Shown in pieces: positions 1 to 12,196 of a stretch of 64,000 bases of DNA (positions are counted from its first letter, which is position 1; the number at the start of each line of letters is the position of its first letter). The notes under the pieces were generated by a model. The model did not search any database. It saw nothing but the letters and a program-made list of their open reading frames with translations, and had not been told where the DNA came from. This DNA is from Combretum micranthum (Eukaryota; Streptophyta; Magnoliopsida; Myrtales; Combretaceae). A program made the translations under genes and the position numbers. The stretch is taken from the NCBI GenBank assembly GCA_024138025.1, contig JAMXBD010001396.1:62001-126000 (forward strand), given 5' to 3'.

Positions 1-459
1 CCCGTCCAGCCCCTCCGTGGATCACAATCGCAGTGTTTCGATAGCGATCCACCGGCAGGTCCCGAGGGGACACGGTCACCATGCTGGGGGTCTATCCGCC
101 GCGTTTGAGGATTCTGGAGTGACGACGTCATCGAGGATCGTGCACCAGCTGCCTGGGAACGACCACGTGTCATCGCCACGTGGCGGTCGCCAGTTGGCGT
201 CGTCAGCACCAGTTAATGTGCCTGATTGGAGCAAGATATATCGAGTCGATTCGGTTGAGTCGCTGCACGATTCGGATGATGGGCTGGAGGATCGGGATGG
301 TCCGATGATTCCCCACATGAGTATCTAGCGCGTGAGTATGCACGCAGCCGGAAAGCGGCCGCTACGTCGGTTTTTGAAGGTGTGGGCCGCACGCTCAAAG
401 GTCGTGATATGTGGCGTATGCGCGATGCCGTTTGGAGCCAAACCGGTTTTGATGGATGA
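1..459 (+). pseudogene. Senescence regulator S40 family (DUF584), copy A, 5'-truncated by window edge
   Basis: The 3' part of an S40/DUF584 gene; its N-terminus lies left of the window. S40 proteins are small plant nuclear proteins linked to senescence and stress signalling (family knowledge). Visible family hallmarks are HAGGLSAAFEDSG, SSRIVHQL, SAPVNVPDWSKIYRVDSVESLHD and, in another frame, [13 protein letters not shown] and the terminal GFDG before TGA at 457-459. Frame 2 is open from the window start to a TAG at 326-328. A one-base deletion in a C run near 310-314 (CCCC here, CCCCC in copy B) moves the conserved C-terminus out of frame. Otherwise the protein aligns with copy B at 20118-20764 with few changes. 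It may be a real pseudogene or a one-base sequencing error; the preserved C-terminal codons argue for a recent break or an artefact. Confidence 0.85.
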
Positions 460-906
460 TAACTTTGTTGAACCGATCCGATCAGATGGTTTTCTCGAAT
501 CGGTTCAGATGAGCAATTAAATTCGCATATTAAATGATGAACGATAATTATTGATAGAAAATTTAGAATTTTTTTTTTAATTTAATCAGTTTTCTTTTTG
601 GCTTAATATGGGCAATCACTAATTGAGTGGGCTCGGTTTAAAGGAGTTCAAACTCAGGAAAGAGTGATCTTAAACATAATTGTTTGTTTTCTTGTCATGA
701 GTTAAAGCAGATGAAATTAAGATAAGAAATCGGTCCACTACTTCGAATGGAATATGGATCAATTTTGATCATTTTACCCTTACTATCCGTAAATGTGTCA
801 CCTATCCTATTTTAGTATTTAAAATAGTAATTGATTAAATAAGTAAATTATATATGCGATTGTTTAAAAAATAATGATTTTATTGAAATGATAATTATAA
901 ATTATC

Positions 907-908
<2 letters not shown>

Positions 909-939
<31 letters not shown>

Positions 940-942
940 TTT
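909..942. repeat. (ATGT)n microsatellite
   Basis: About eight tandem ATGT tetramers. The copy-B counterpart near 21198-21213 is a short TA run, so the array differs between the duplicates. Confidence 0.9.
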
Positions 943-1856
943 CTAGAATATTGTCCCATAATTTTCTTACCAAATGACTTATCCTAATCCACTTCTCAAA
1001 TCAGACTCAACTAATGTTTTTTATCATAACATTTATTCTTTTTATGTATTTATTACATTATACTTTTAGAAGACATTATCACTTAAAGTGTGGTTTATTG
1101 GAATGAAATCAGTATTCCACTTCTATTGTCGTAGAATAACTATCATTATTTGATTTGTAAAAAATTGTACAATAAGAAACGTTTATTGGAATGAAATCTG
1201 TATTCCTTCCATTCACTAAAGGAATGACCATTAGTAACAAAAAATATATATTCATTTCCAACTTTATTTCTTTCTAATGAATCAAACATAACTTTAATAT
1301 TATATGCGTGTGTGCGTATATATGTATATAGGTCTTTTGATTAAGGATCTTAATTATACTTAGAAAGAAGAGTAGATGGTTATAGCTAGGGTCTTTTGTT
1401 TCAAAAACAAATATAAATAAATAATAAATAATAATATTTTTACTTATAAATAAATTAAATAAATCTATTTATAAGATATAATTGCATATCATGTCACACA
1501 ATGCAATGGACCTCGTTCTATAAGAATCAAGATGGATGGTATTATTTACTCAGTTAATCATGGGAGTGGATTGAATTATTGCCATAAGATAATGGCGGCC
1601 CAATCCATCATTTACATGGTCCACGTGAACAACGATGTTAAAGTTAATTTATCCCAACGAGGAGATGAAAATGTTCCTGGTATAAAATATTAATAAAGTA
1701 CGGTAGTACATATACGCTCATAATGTGTGTATAAATATAATAATATAATAAAATTCAGTACACACAATAATTATTGAATTAAACATAAGCACGTTTAATA
1801 ATTCAAAGAAAAACAAAAAATATGCATAAAAATATTAAAAACAGTTCCAAAAAAGA

Positions 1857-1882
1857 ATATATATATATATATATATATATAT
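1857..1882. repeat. (AT)n microsatellite
   Basis: Uninterrupted AT dinucleotide run of about 13 units in copy A. The matching place in copy B near 51080 has no such expansion. Confidence 0.9.
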
Positions 1883-4800
1883 TCAACTGCGATAGAACAT
1901 CATAGATGTATACTTTTTTAATATTGTTGCTAAATTGCATAAAAAAATGCTAACTATATATTAGATTTGTCTCATTTAAAATGTCGTTTCATACATACTA
2001 AAGCGGTATATAAAAGTTAATTATTGAATCTATATAAAGTAGCAAGATCTGAAATTATACAAATAATCATAAGTTTAAACAATTACTTACCATCCTTTAC
2101 TGCTAATCGAGAAATAAATTATTTTATATATAAACAAAACTAAATTTCAATAATATGTATATTAATATTTTTAATAAAGCCCATTGATAAAATTCTTATT
2201 AGTCAGCTATTATCGATTTTAATGTAGTATTAAAAAAGATTTAAATAAAATTAAAAGATAATAAGAATATTGAATAATTACACAATCTATTCTAAGCTTT
2301 TTGATTCATAAAACATATAGTTGCCTAGTGGTTAAATGTTCATGCTACAAGAAATACGATTCGTTACATTCACATTTTGCACGAATGAACAAAACTGATG
2401 CAATTGTTGGTAGGAATCTAAGATATTCTTTGGTTCTTTGGAGAATTTTTAGCTATTCAAGAACTTCTCCAAAGAACAACGTTTGTGTGGCTTCTTCACT
2501 ATAACAAGGTTCTTGTTGGTATAATTCTAAGGATAGTGATCTTCATATCAAAATTTAGAATTTACTCAATTAATGAGTCGAAGTTTTCGATACATTTATA
2601 TCAAGATTCGTGAAATTCTCAATCTTACTATCAGTTTAATATATACCTCTAGTTCTCAGTTGGATATTTCATTAAATCAAGGTCTGCTCATGGATTCTTA
2701 GAGATTAAAAACTTTTGTGTTCAAGTACTTAACTTTGAACCACCACAACCTCATCCAAGCCTTATCACTAACAAGTCATGATCCCTAGGGGCTATTTGCA
2801 TAAATCACAAACTAACAAACCACCATGAACTTAGTTAATGCTATCATTCTATTTATGCAAACCCACAAAGTAAGATGAGATCCCAAGTTGGTGGGATATG
2901 TAAGCTGCCCCCTTAGTCAAAGACTTAATGGTGGTTCAAGTGACCAGGCATAATTAGTTGTAAGGATTTTAATAGCTTGTGTTTTTTAAAGTGGCGTTTG
3001 AGTTTTAAAATTATATAGAATAGTATAGAGAGATCACTATATTTCTATGAAATACAAATAGATTATGGGTTAGGGTCACATTTGCTACCTTAGTTTTACT
3101 AAAATATGCAATTAACTATTTGATTTTTAATAAGTCAATTTGATATCTAATCAAATTAACACCAGTGGTTGATGTGGAATATCTCAACAATCAAATAAAG
3201 ATGTGTTATGTTATAATTAAAAGGTAAAAATGTAATTAAAAAGAATATTTCAAAATAAAATTGATGAACATTAAGATGATGATCATATCAACAACACATG
3301 TTTTGCACAATAACAATAAAAATGGGTATCGATAGGTTTCTCAAATGTTCCAATTTTTAAGAAATATAAGCTTTTGTCTAGAATCTGCATTAATCCACCA
3401 AACCAAAAGTTATACACTCAACCAAAACTGTGAGCTCTTAAGCCATCAACCACCACACCAGTTTAGAGTGAAATACCACTATAGTGGTGTTGCTCATTGC
3501 ATGAAGGAGCATTTCAATGCCCCACGTACCCTTAATCTTCGCCATCATGCTCCAGGCAAAACAAAATCTAAAACTACTCCTTTTTTTGTTTGTGTACCCA
3601 CTATTTAAGTAATACATAAGAGAGATAACACCTAGAGATCCAATTGATAAATTTGATATTAGGGTTTCGCAGTGCAAGAGATTCAAGCGATTAAGGGACA
3701 ATGGCCCGACATGGTGAATTGGGGATTAGATTCCCCCTCCACAGCCAACACATCCCCCCACCCACCCCTTTTCCGGCCCCTTGTTTCCTTTTCCTTTTCC
3801 TTTATGATTGATTTTCCACTTTGGAGGTATTCCACCTTTGAATTTGCTATACTTTAAATTGCGAATTAGATTTCAATTGTAAATTTATAGCTTAGGTGTT
3901 CCACCTTTAAATTATCTATAAGTTTAGTAAAATAGATGGGAATCACTATTCTAATATTGTTTTTGGTGATGAACATGAGAGAGTAATTTCATTTTAATAA
4001 TTTGTTTGATTGGGCTTATTTTAAGTAAAATGAGCTACAATAATATTTATCAAATACCTTAAGATTATGGGCATATTTCAAAAAATGGGGAAGTAAATAT
4101 TTAAGATAACTCATAAAATTGTTACATAATTAATATAAATTTTCCTTATCAGGAAAAAAAATGTAATTGTATACAAATGGTAACATAAAAGCACTATGTG
4201 AACTTGGTATACGAAATCAATCAATTTTCTCTATAAAAACTATTGAATGATTCCATTATCCACACCTTTTAGTCCAGATGTGTATATACATTAGAAACTT
4301 TATTTTAATTCTTTAATAAGGAAAGAGCTAAGATAACTTCAATGGTAATATTGAAATCATGTGTGTGTGTGTGGTGTATTTAGGTATTATACCAAAACCC
4401 TATCTCAACTTGAATAGTATTGAACTACCAAATATAAAACTTTTTTTTTTTATCCACTTGATAGATGGAAAAAATAAGCAAAAAAGGATGATCACACGTA
4501 TGTTTAGTGAACCAAATCGACAGAGGAGACTTAAGGACCATATTCATAAAACTTAGAGAGGGGAATTGAGCACCATTACAAAACCAATTATTGTTGATCT
4601 CGTGAACATGCCATAGTAGCGAGGAGTTAGGAGTGGACAAAGCCAAGGAAATAACTAGGAAAAATATAGAGTAATTGTAAGAAGCTTAAAAAGTATAGAC
4701 AACTTTTTTGTTATTAATTTACCAATTAATATAAATTAGCAAGATATAAGTAGAAATCTATTTTTTATAGGACTATAGAGGTATAGATAGAATGTAAGAG

Positions 4801-5130
4801 GGCTGCTCTTTTTGTTGAAAAGGAAACACTTGTATCTTATAGGCTCACTTGCAACTATTCCAATTTCAAGGGCTAGGAGTTTTTTTTCCATAACCTTTTC
4901 ATTGAATAAATAAATTTAAATGAGAGGTATTCTATGATGTTGATATAAACCATTTTATAGGTGATATTTTGATTGGCTTCACCTTATCTATGTTATTATG
5001 GTATTGGTGAGGAGTCTACATCTTAAGAATCTCTTGAATTTTTTTATATAATCATACATACATATATATTAGCATATATGCATATTTTTCAAGTCATAAA
5101 CTTTAGATTGAGATAACTTCACCTATAAAT

Positions 5131-5686
5131 TGTTGGGATTTGTTTAAAACTAAATCCTTACTATGAAAACAATAGGATCAACATGTGTGAAAATTAAGGC
5201 ACAAAATAAAGCAGAAACGTACTTTATTCCATTGAACCACAATAATTCTAAAATGGATAGATCATCTTTAGTAGCTATGTGCATAGATTCGTTTTCGTGA
5301 GTAATAGGAGACTCTATAGAATGAAAAAGTGAGAGAAAAAAAAAATATTTATTATGGAGGCTCTCTGAAGTATGTTTATTAGTGTACATGCAGCTAGGAA
5401 CCATAATCCCAATATGAAACTTATGGACTAAGCTACTAAAAGAGCACATTTATTTCAGTACTAGTTTTAGGGTATCTATATGTATAAGATATGTATATAT
5501 TATAACCCCACACTAACATAAGATGACATGACACCATTGTAATTATTAATTGATCATCAATATGAGAGCCAAATGATATAATTTATTTGAAATAAACATA
5601 CAACAACATTTTACGCAATTACATCTGGTTCATGTGCCATATGCATTAATCCCACAAGTACACATGATTGAATCCAAATTCTAACA
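5131..5686 (-). repeat. 3' LTR of minus-strand copia remnant (copy A)
   Basis: On the plus strand it starts TGTTGGGATT and ends TTCTAACA (556 bp), so on the minus strand it begins TGTTAGAA and ends CCCAACA. Immediately to the right, 5687-5697 read on the minus strand is a polypurine tract (AAGTGGGGGAT), as expected just before a 3' LTR. RNase H codons lie further right on the same strand. Copy B keeps only about 360 bp of this LTR from 61925. Confidence 0.75.
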
Positions 5687-6102
5687 ATCCCCCACTTAGA
5701 CTGTACATTCATGTATTTAAGTGCATCTCAATGTTGTATGAATACACAACTCATTAAGTACCTAGCCATCAAAGAATCTTATCTTAACCAATCATATCTA
5801 TTAGTTTCTTTAATACATGGATCAAAGGGGTTTACACTGAAACTAATCCTTGGCCAGACCCAAAATGATTATACAAATAAAACTAAATGACATGGATTGA
5901 GTGTGGATGTGTAACATGGAAGTTACATGTCAATTGCGATCAATACACATCTACTTCCAATTGGTCCTTCCAAGTGAGGTCATTAACTAAACATTTATTC
6001 AAAGTGAAAAATAAAATACTATATAACTTAGTAAACCAAATACAAGTGTCATGATATAATAAGATAGCTCAAATAAGCAAATAATACAAACTCCCACTAA
6101 AC

Positions 6103-6600
6103 TTAGGCATCATCTAACAGAATGATATTCGTACGAGTAGTGTGCTCAATAAAAGCCTTTAGTGTCAACGCCTTGGTTAATGCATCCACTATCATAGAGT
6201 TTCTATCTATATGCTCTATACTAACTAAACCACTATGAACTCTTTCTTTTATAACAAGAAACTTAATATCAATGTGCTTTGACTTTGACAAACCTCTACT
6301 GTTATTTGAGTAGAAGATTGTTTCCCTACTATCACAAAATAATTTAAGTGGTCTCTTAATCTCATCAGCGACATGCTATCTAAAAATAAAATTACAAAGT
6401 CAAACAGCCTAATTAGTCACCGCATAACATGCTACAAATCCTGCTTCCATAGTAGAACAAGCAACAATTGATTGCTTAACACTCTTCCATGCAATAGCTC
6501 CTTCTACTAATAGAAAAAAGTAACTTGATGTGGACTTTCAACTATTAGACTTTCTTTATGTGAGCATGTGAAGATAACACAACCCTTTTGGCTATGACCC
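6103..6600 (-). pseudogene. Copia RNase H remnant
   Basis: On the minus strand the degenerate frames read AWKSVKQSIVACSTMEA, then after a broken stretch SKSKHIDIKFLVIKERV and NSMIVDALTKAL, which are typical of copia RNase H C-termini. The acidic residue of the ACSTMEAG motif is altered (EAE to EAG) and in-frame stops occur near 6380-6410. The solo LTR at 6619 lies immediately upstream on this strand. Confidence 0.75.
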
Positions 6601-6779
6601 AACGATCCTTACCCAGATTGTAAGATACTAAATAATTTTAAGTCGTAAGTATTCACAAGCTACTAGATTCTAATGTGCCTTTTATGTTGATGTTAAAAAT
6701 AGGTTAAGTTTGATCAATTTCTTATTAGAACAAGATTGGCATCAATTGGATTATTTTCTTAACTTTTGCAATAAAGGCC

Positions 6780-7095
6780 AGCATTGCTGATGAAGAACGC
6801 CGCCGGCCTATGTCTTAAGTTTGCCAGCGTACTCTGTAACAGATTGTACGCCATCTCCTAGAGAATCTACGCCGCTGGCGTACAGACTGCGTAGGATGGG
6901 AACAGTAGCGTTTTTCTTAATGCTGGGAGGAAAGCTGTCGGCATTCATAGGGTTTCTTTTCTACCCGGCATGAAAGCCGCCGGCGTAGGTCCAAGATTTG
7001 TCGGCGTATGAAGGGACGATTTGAATTCTAGGAATTAAAGCCTTGACGAACGCTGCCGGCGTTCATGTAGATTTGGCCAGCGTATGGTGTAAGTC
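6780..7095. repeat. Degenerate GC-rich iterations (CGCCGGCGTA-like) in LTR U3
   Basis: At least six imperfect copies of a GCCGGCGTA-like word lie in an otherwise AT-rich LTR, ending about 30 bp before the TATA box. This placement suggests a U3 enhancer-type repeat or a CpG-dense silencing target (inference). Confidence 0.7.
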
Positions 7096-7123
7096 GAAAA
7101 TCTGCAGGTACGCCACCAAATTT

Positions 7124-7132
7124 CTATAAATA
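7124..7132 (+). promoter_or_regulatory. LTR TATA box
   Basis: CTATAAATA within the solo LTR, directly downstream of the GC-rich iterations. It is the likely Pol II core promoter separating U3 from R and gives the LTR a plus-strand orientation. Confidence 0.55.
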
Positions 7133-8768
7133 CGAGACGCGAAATCATTTTCGACAGACATTTTCTTATATCATTTTCTTCGTATAAGAGAGTTCTGAAG
7201 CGTTCTTGGTGATTTAGGCCTAGAGAATCATCCGGAGGGTGTTACTAATTAAAAGTAAGTGATTTTAACCTTCTCATTTGGATTATATACAAATTTGTAT
7301 AAGTATCTTAGGGTATGGATGAATATTTCATGAAGGATTTTGAAGAATAAACCCTAGCTCGTGTTTGATCAGAATAGGAAGAGAAGCAACAAGTATATAC
7401 GTTCCATATCAGTAAGTATAAGTTTTGAATCTCTTTATACGAAATTGGACAGCTTTGATATTTCGATATTGATCATATGAAATGTTTTTATAGGGTTTTG
7501 GTGGAAATTCTAATTTAAGGATTTGAAATATCCATTCTTTGATATTATTGGAGGTGCTTGGGGTTATTGATAAGTATAATTCAAGTTTGGGAAGTTCTGT
7601 ATCAGAGTAGTTTAGATAGGTTGTTTTATGTTAAGATATTGCGATCATGTCTGATATATACATATTGTAATAGGACATTTGGAGTTGTGAAACTGTGGTT
7701 GATTTGGATATAAGAATTGCTGGAGTTTGGGTTGACTTTGTGCTGTTGGTATCAAATTCTGAGGATTGATTTGGATTCCTGAAATTTAGAAAGGTACGAC
7801 CAATCCATTGTTTGTTGTATGTGCTTGTAGATTAGAATTCTTGTGAATGGATGTAGGAACAGAATTGCATAATAAACTTAATAAATATTCGGCTTAATAA
7901 TTGTCTGTCTGGTTGTGGTTGGCTTTGACCAGTAGAGACCTGCAGACAGTGATACTGGTGAAGCACCCTGATGATCTTAGTGTGAGGTTGTCCCTAGTGG
8001 ACTCGTGCTAAGAAATGATTCCGGTAGAATTTACGTGTTCAGGAATTGGGATGTTTGGAGAGTACCCACTCATCCATATATGTATATATGATTACTTATT
8101 TTCAAATCAGTTGGTTGTTTTTATAGCAGAGTGAGTTACTCTGGGTTCAGGATTATGTATACTAGATTTGAATGTGTTGTTTTGCTGAACTAAAATAGAT
8201 AATAAACTGTTGTATGCATTTAGTTTAGTTGCATTATTTATACATGTTGTTTGTGCATAATCTTGCTTGAACTGGATTAGATATTATCGTACTGGGCTTC
8301 GCCGCTCATTCTATTACATTTCAAGTGCAGGTGATGATAATGTGATTTATGATCTTTCGGGTTTTGATATCATCTATGAGGATGGGGATGACGTTAGCGG
8401 TCCTGACAACCCTGCTGATGACTAGTTGTTTAGTCATAGATGGTATAGGATGGATTGAGAAGACTTTAATGATTGATTTATATTTTGTTTATTGAAACTT
8501 TAAACTGTATTTGGAGATTTCATATGGTGATAGTTTTAGGGCATGGTTTGACTTGTTGACTGCAGTTATGTCAACAATGTCTAATTTGTTGATTATGGGA
8601 ATTATTTCTTATCATATGATTTTTTTATTGAGGGACTATAATATTTTATATACCTTGTGAGTTACAGGTGATATTTATGTTGTTAGTGGAAATTATAGCC
8701 TTAGCGTGTTCTATGAAGAGAGAACGCGTGGCGAGTTGTAATGCCAACGGTTAGGGCGTTACACAGAT

Positions 8769-9600
8769 TGTTTTGGTATCTCCTAACATCCCACAAATGA
8801 ATGCAAGATTTGAACAAATACAAACTTGCAAGTACATCAAATCCCTAATGCGATGCATAGGGAATTTTCTCCATAGCTTGGACTCAAAATCACTCTTAAG
8901 GCATTGATTTAAAATAATTTTACACCCTTACTTATAGAGTTATTATGTGGTTTACAATTTTTCAAGCCAACTTTTGTAGTATCTTCTCAATGTAGGTTTT
9001 GTGATAATCCTATGATTCATGAGAACGATCTTGGTGAATTTAAATTTAATATAAAGGAGGTCTCACTAATATCCTTCATTTCAAAGTTTTATGAATGAAA
9101 ATTTTTCGTCTCTAACAACAAACTTACATTGCTACTAGCAAGCAAAATTTCATCCATATATAAAATTAAGAAAATAAATTTACTCCCACAAAACTTGTGA
9201 TACGCAAAAACATCAATTGTCTTTATCTACCAAGTGATAATAAAACTTGATGAAATCTTTGATACCATCGATCAGAAATTTGTTTGAGCCCATAGATGGA
9301 TTTCCCCAGTTTGCAAACCCTTTGTTTAGAGTGATTGTCACTCAAACTCTCAGGTTGCATCATATAAATCGTTTCGTCAAGACTTCCATTAAGAAATGTT
9401 ATCTTAACATCTATTTGATTAAGCTTTAAATTAAAATGTGCCACTAATGCCAAAATTGTCCTTAAAGAGTCTTTTAAAGAAACAAGAGAGAAAGCCTCTT
9501 TGTAATCAATGCCCTCACATTGAGTATAACCCTTAGTGACAAGACGTGCTTTATATCTTTCCACATTACCTTGTGAGTCCCTTTTGGTTTTGAAAGCCAT
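8769..9600 (-). pseudogene. Copia reverse transcriptase remnant
   Basis: The open part at 9223-9600 (minus) reads a copia RT N-terminal half: FKTKRDSQGNVERYKARLV, GYTQCEGIDYKEAFSLVS, QIDVKITFLNGSLDE and KSIYGLKQISDRWYQRF. These correspond to the usual [31 protein letters not shown] and [11 protein letters not shown] motifs. Further downstream on the minus strand, near 9130-9175, the catalytic YVDD box is degenerate (YMDEILLA). The frame is broken after ~9223, and the RNase H continues only beyond the solo LTR. Confidence 0.8.
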
Positions 9601-9735
9601 TTACACGTAATATGCCTCACATTATCTAGAAATGGGACAAGATCCTAACACTATTGTCCTTCATAGATTTCAACTCCTCAATTATAGCATCAATCCATTT
9701 GTGAGTATTCAAACTTACAATGGCTTCACGGAAAG

Positions 9736-11126
9736 TGATGGGGTCATTTTCTAATGAGTCAATGATTTCGTAATGTTTATTAAGAAATACAATATAATCA
9801 TTTCATATTTCAGTTCTCTGCTCTCTAATAGACCTTCTCAAAGGCACTGGTTCTTGAGGTTGTTGAACAGTTAGAAGAAGAATAGCATTGTCATCAAAAT
9901 ATTCTTGGACCTCTTTAGGAGTACACTTCTGATTTGGTGTCGGAACAACCAAAGAGAAAAATGTTGTTGTTCAGCACTATGCTCCTGACTTGAGGCCTAA
10001 ATAATGTGCAATGCAGTATATTCCTCTTCAATCACAAAGTTCTTAACCTTATCTTTTCCCTTAACCTCAACAACCTCAAAGAATTGCACATTTCCCATTT
10101 CAAAGATTGTTCTATTTAGAGATCGTAAATTTTATAACCACATGAATTCTCAGCATAACCAACAAACTAATGGCTAATGGTTTTTTAGTCTAATTTCTTT
10201 TCATTAAGCCTATAAGGCCTAGCTTCAATTGGACATCCCTAAAGCCTTAGGTGATTAAGTGCAGGTTTCTTATCGATTCATAACTCATATGGAGTTTTAG
10301 TTGTCGCTTTAGTTTATACTCTACTGAGAATATAGACTACAGTCTTTAATGCTTCACTCAGAGTGAGTTTGGTAATTTTGTATGACTAATCATACTTCTT
10401 ACCATATCTTTAAGAGTCTTATTTTATCTATCAGCTACCTCATTCATGTTAAGCAAACCAAGCATGGTATACTAAGGAACAATACCATACTCCTCTAGTA
10501 ATTTCGCAAATCGCCCTAGACATTGTTCACCTGAACCGTCATATCTACTGTAATATTCATCTCCTCGGTTAGATCTAATGGATTTAATCCTTTTGCCTAG
10601 TTGATTTTCAACTTCGACCTTAAAAGTTTTGAACATGTCTAAAGATTATGACATTTCATGAATTAAATATATGTAACCATAACAAAAGTAATCATCTATG
10701 AACGTAATAAAGTATTATTGACCATTCATGAAGTCACAGGAAATAACCCAGATATATTTATACATATTAGTTCTAAAACTTCCTTAGCTCTTTCGACTCT
10801 CACCCTTTTCTCTACGCACCAAGTGCAATATTTGGGGCAGTCCTTCTTTACAAGAGAGGGATCCTTATAGAAAAAACACTTTATGTCCTTAAACTTATTA
10901 TTTTTCTCTCTAAAGCATCCACAGCTTGTTTGCCCTTTATTTTCTTGGAACTGTTAGAGGCAAAAGCAAAACTAATACTCCCTATCTTCTTTTGCCTCAT
11001 CCTTTCCTCCACTTATACCAAATGAGATATAAGCTCATTAATTTTCCTTTTTCATTTCCTTCAGATAACTATAACTCACTTCAAAATGACCAAATTAAGG
11101 AGGCAAGGACATCAAAGAAAAATACA
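9736..11126 (-). pseudogene. Copia gag-integrase remnant with internal deletion
   Basis: Collinear with 62291-63692 in copy B, where the same fusion is still partly open. On the minus strand a gag zinc-knuckle region (~10800-10930) passes straight into integrase-core sequence (~10300-10780), with no protease and no HHCC pre-integrase domain between them. The remainder to 9736 is the variable linker before RT. Stops and frameshifts are frequent. Confidence 0.65.
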
Positions 11127-11131
11127 TCCGC

Positions 11132-12196
11132 CATTCATTATAGGGTAAATTACAAAAACATGACCTGTATTTTAAACTATTTGCAATAATGTGACTTGAG
11201 TTTTGTTTTCAGATAAACACATGACCTATGTTTAATAATCTTGTGTAAATTTTAAAAAGGGACACTTGGCACATTTTTATTGATTAGTCCTATTATTAAT
11301 TAATTTAGATTTACTAAAATAAATAAAAAATATATAAAATTCTGGAAAATTGAGGGGGAAAAAAACAAAAAAACAAAAAAATTAGGAAAAAATTTTCATC
11401 AATGTCTTCTCCTTTCTCTCTCTAGAAACTACCTATTTCACAACCCTAGCCGAATGAGCAAGGAGGGCTCTCCTATGATGATGTCCCATTGGAACCATAC
11501 AACTCCATTCATGAAATCTCCTTGGTCATATGAAGATAATGTACCACAAAACAGTCTCATTAGGTCATTGGTTTGTAAGGAAGGACACATTTGCTTGCTT
11601 GTAGCCTTGGTGGTCTATTATACACCAGTTCCGACAGTAAAACATCCATGTTCGCAAGAACTTGAAGGATTCCTCTTCATTTAAATCGAGCAACAGCTTT
11701 ATTAAGGTGATTATTGTTTCTCGTGGGAAGATATTCACAGGTCATTAAGATGGGAATATTAGAGTTCGGAAAATAGCACCTAAAAACACTAGCATTCATA
11801 AGAGATCTATCACTTTACTAACTCTCGAAGATATATTCAAGAGGTCAATCAATCCTACCAAACTTATGGACAGAGGAAGATATAGCCTCAAACACTGTGA
11901 AGCAGTCTCCTGCCTTGGTTTGAACAAGGATGGAATTCGTTTTTTTTAATTTTGTTTTTTTTTTCTTTTTTCCTCAATTTTCTATAATTTTTTATATTCT
12001 TTATTTATTTTATTAAAGCTAAATTAAGTAATAATAGGACTAATAAATAAAAATGTGCCAAGTGTCCCTCTTTTAAAATTAGCATAAGATTATGAAATAC
12101 AAATCATGTGTTTGTTTGGAAAAAAAAATCAGGTCACCATATTACAAATGATCCAAGATACATGACATGTTTTTGTAATTTACCCTATAATGAATG
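11132..12196. mobile_element. Long-TIR foldback / MULE-like non-autonomous element
   Basis: The left arm starts CATTCATTATAGGGTAAATT and the right arm ends with its inverse complement at 12177-12196. The inverted similarity extends about 250 bp inward, including the AGGGACACTTGGCACATTTTTATT region on the left and its counterpart near 12045-12070. The centre (~11400-11940) is a single-copy, more GC-rich stretch with an open frame at 11454-11684 of no recognised family. The left arm and part of the centre recur at 63698-64000 in copy B, so the insertion predates the duplication. I could not define a direct TSD. The superfamily (Mutator-like) is inferred only from the long TIR. Confidence 0.65.

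Larger units (their letters stand above)
460..5130. other. Non-coding 3' flank of S40 copy A (duplicated segment)
   Basis: AT-rich DNA with no gene I can support. It is collinear with copy B in three pieces: ~460-1735 matches ~20765-22075, ~1735-2425 matches ~50955-51640, and ~2425-5130 matches ~52630-53550 plus ~60083-61924. The similarity covers non-coding sequence, so this is a genomic duplication and not a retrocopy. Short open frames here are not conserved between the two copies. Confidence 0.75.
6614..8768. mobile_element. Solo LTR, family 2 (gypsy chromovirus-like), TSD CAGAT
   Basis: The LTR spans 6619-8763 (2145 bp), starting TGTAAGATAC and ending GGGCGTTACA, flanked by perfect 5-bp repeats CAGAT at 6614-6618 and 8764-8768. 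No PBS, polypurine tract or coding region lies within it, so it is a solo LTR left by recombination between two LTRs. It contains GC-rich iterated motifs (6780-7095), a TATA box at 7124-7132 and a 3' region with a TGATGA-rich stretch. The GGCGTTACA end resembles Tekay/Del-type chromoviruses (inference). Removing it rejoins the copia RNase H and RT fragments. Confidence 0.85.
5687..11131 (-). mobile_element. Decayed Ty1/copia retrotransposon, internal region, minus strand (copy A)
   Basis: Read on the minus strand the order is gag zinc knuckle (~10.8-11.0 kb), integrase (~10.3-10.8 kb), reverse transcriptase (~8.8-9.6 kb), RNase H (~6.1-6.6 kb), polypurine tract and LTR. This is the Ty1/copia order (IN before RT). 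Many frameshifts and stops are present. A 2145-bp solo LTR (6619-8763) splits the RNase H region from the end of the RT. No 5' LTR is visible; the gag end abuts the foldback element at 11132. Protease and the HHCC domain are missing, because the zinc-knuckle part runs directly into the integrase core, as in copy B. Confidence 0.75.

Noticed and set aside
160..190. G-box/ABRE regulatory cluster (CACGTG words)
   Set aside because: The words lie in S40 coding sequence and are explained by codons for conserved residues.
3345..3857. Short genes at 3345-3608, 3438-3701 (minus) and 3672-3857
   Set aside because: Not conserved as open frames in the copy-B counterpart near 60083-60600; no domain features.
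5150..5449. Minus-strand ORF of 99 codons
   Set aside because: It lies within the copia LTR and is not conserved as an ORF in copy B.
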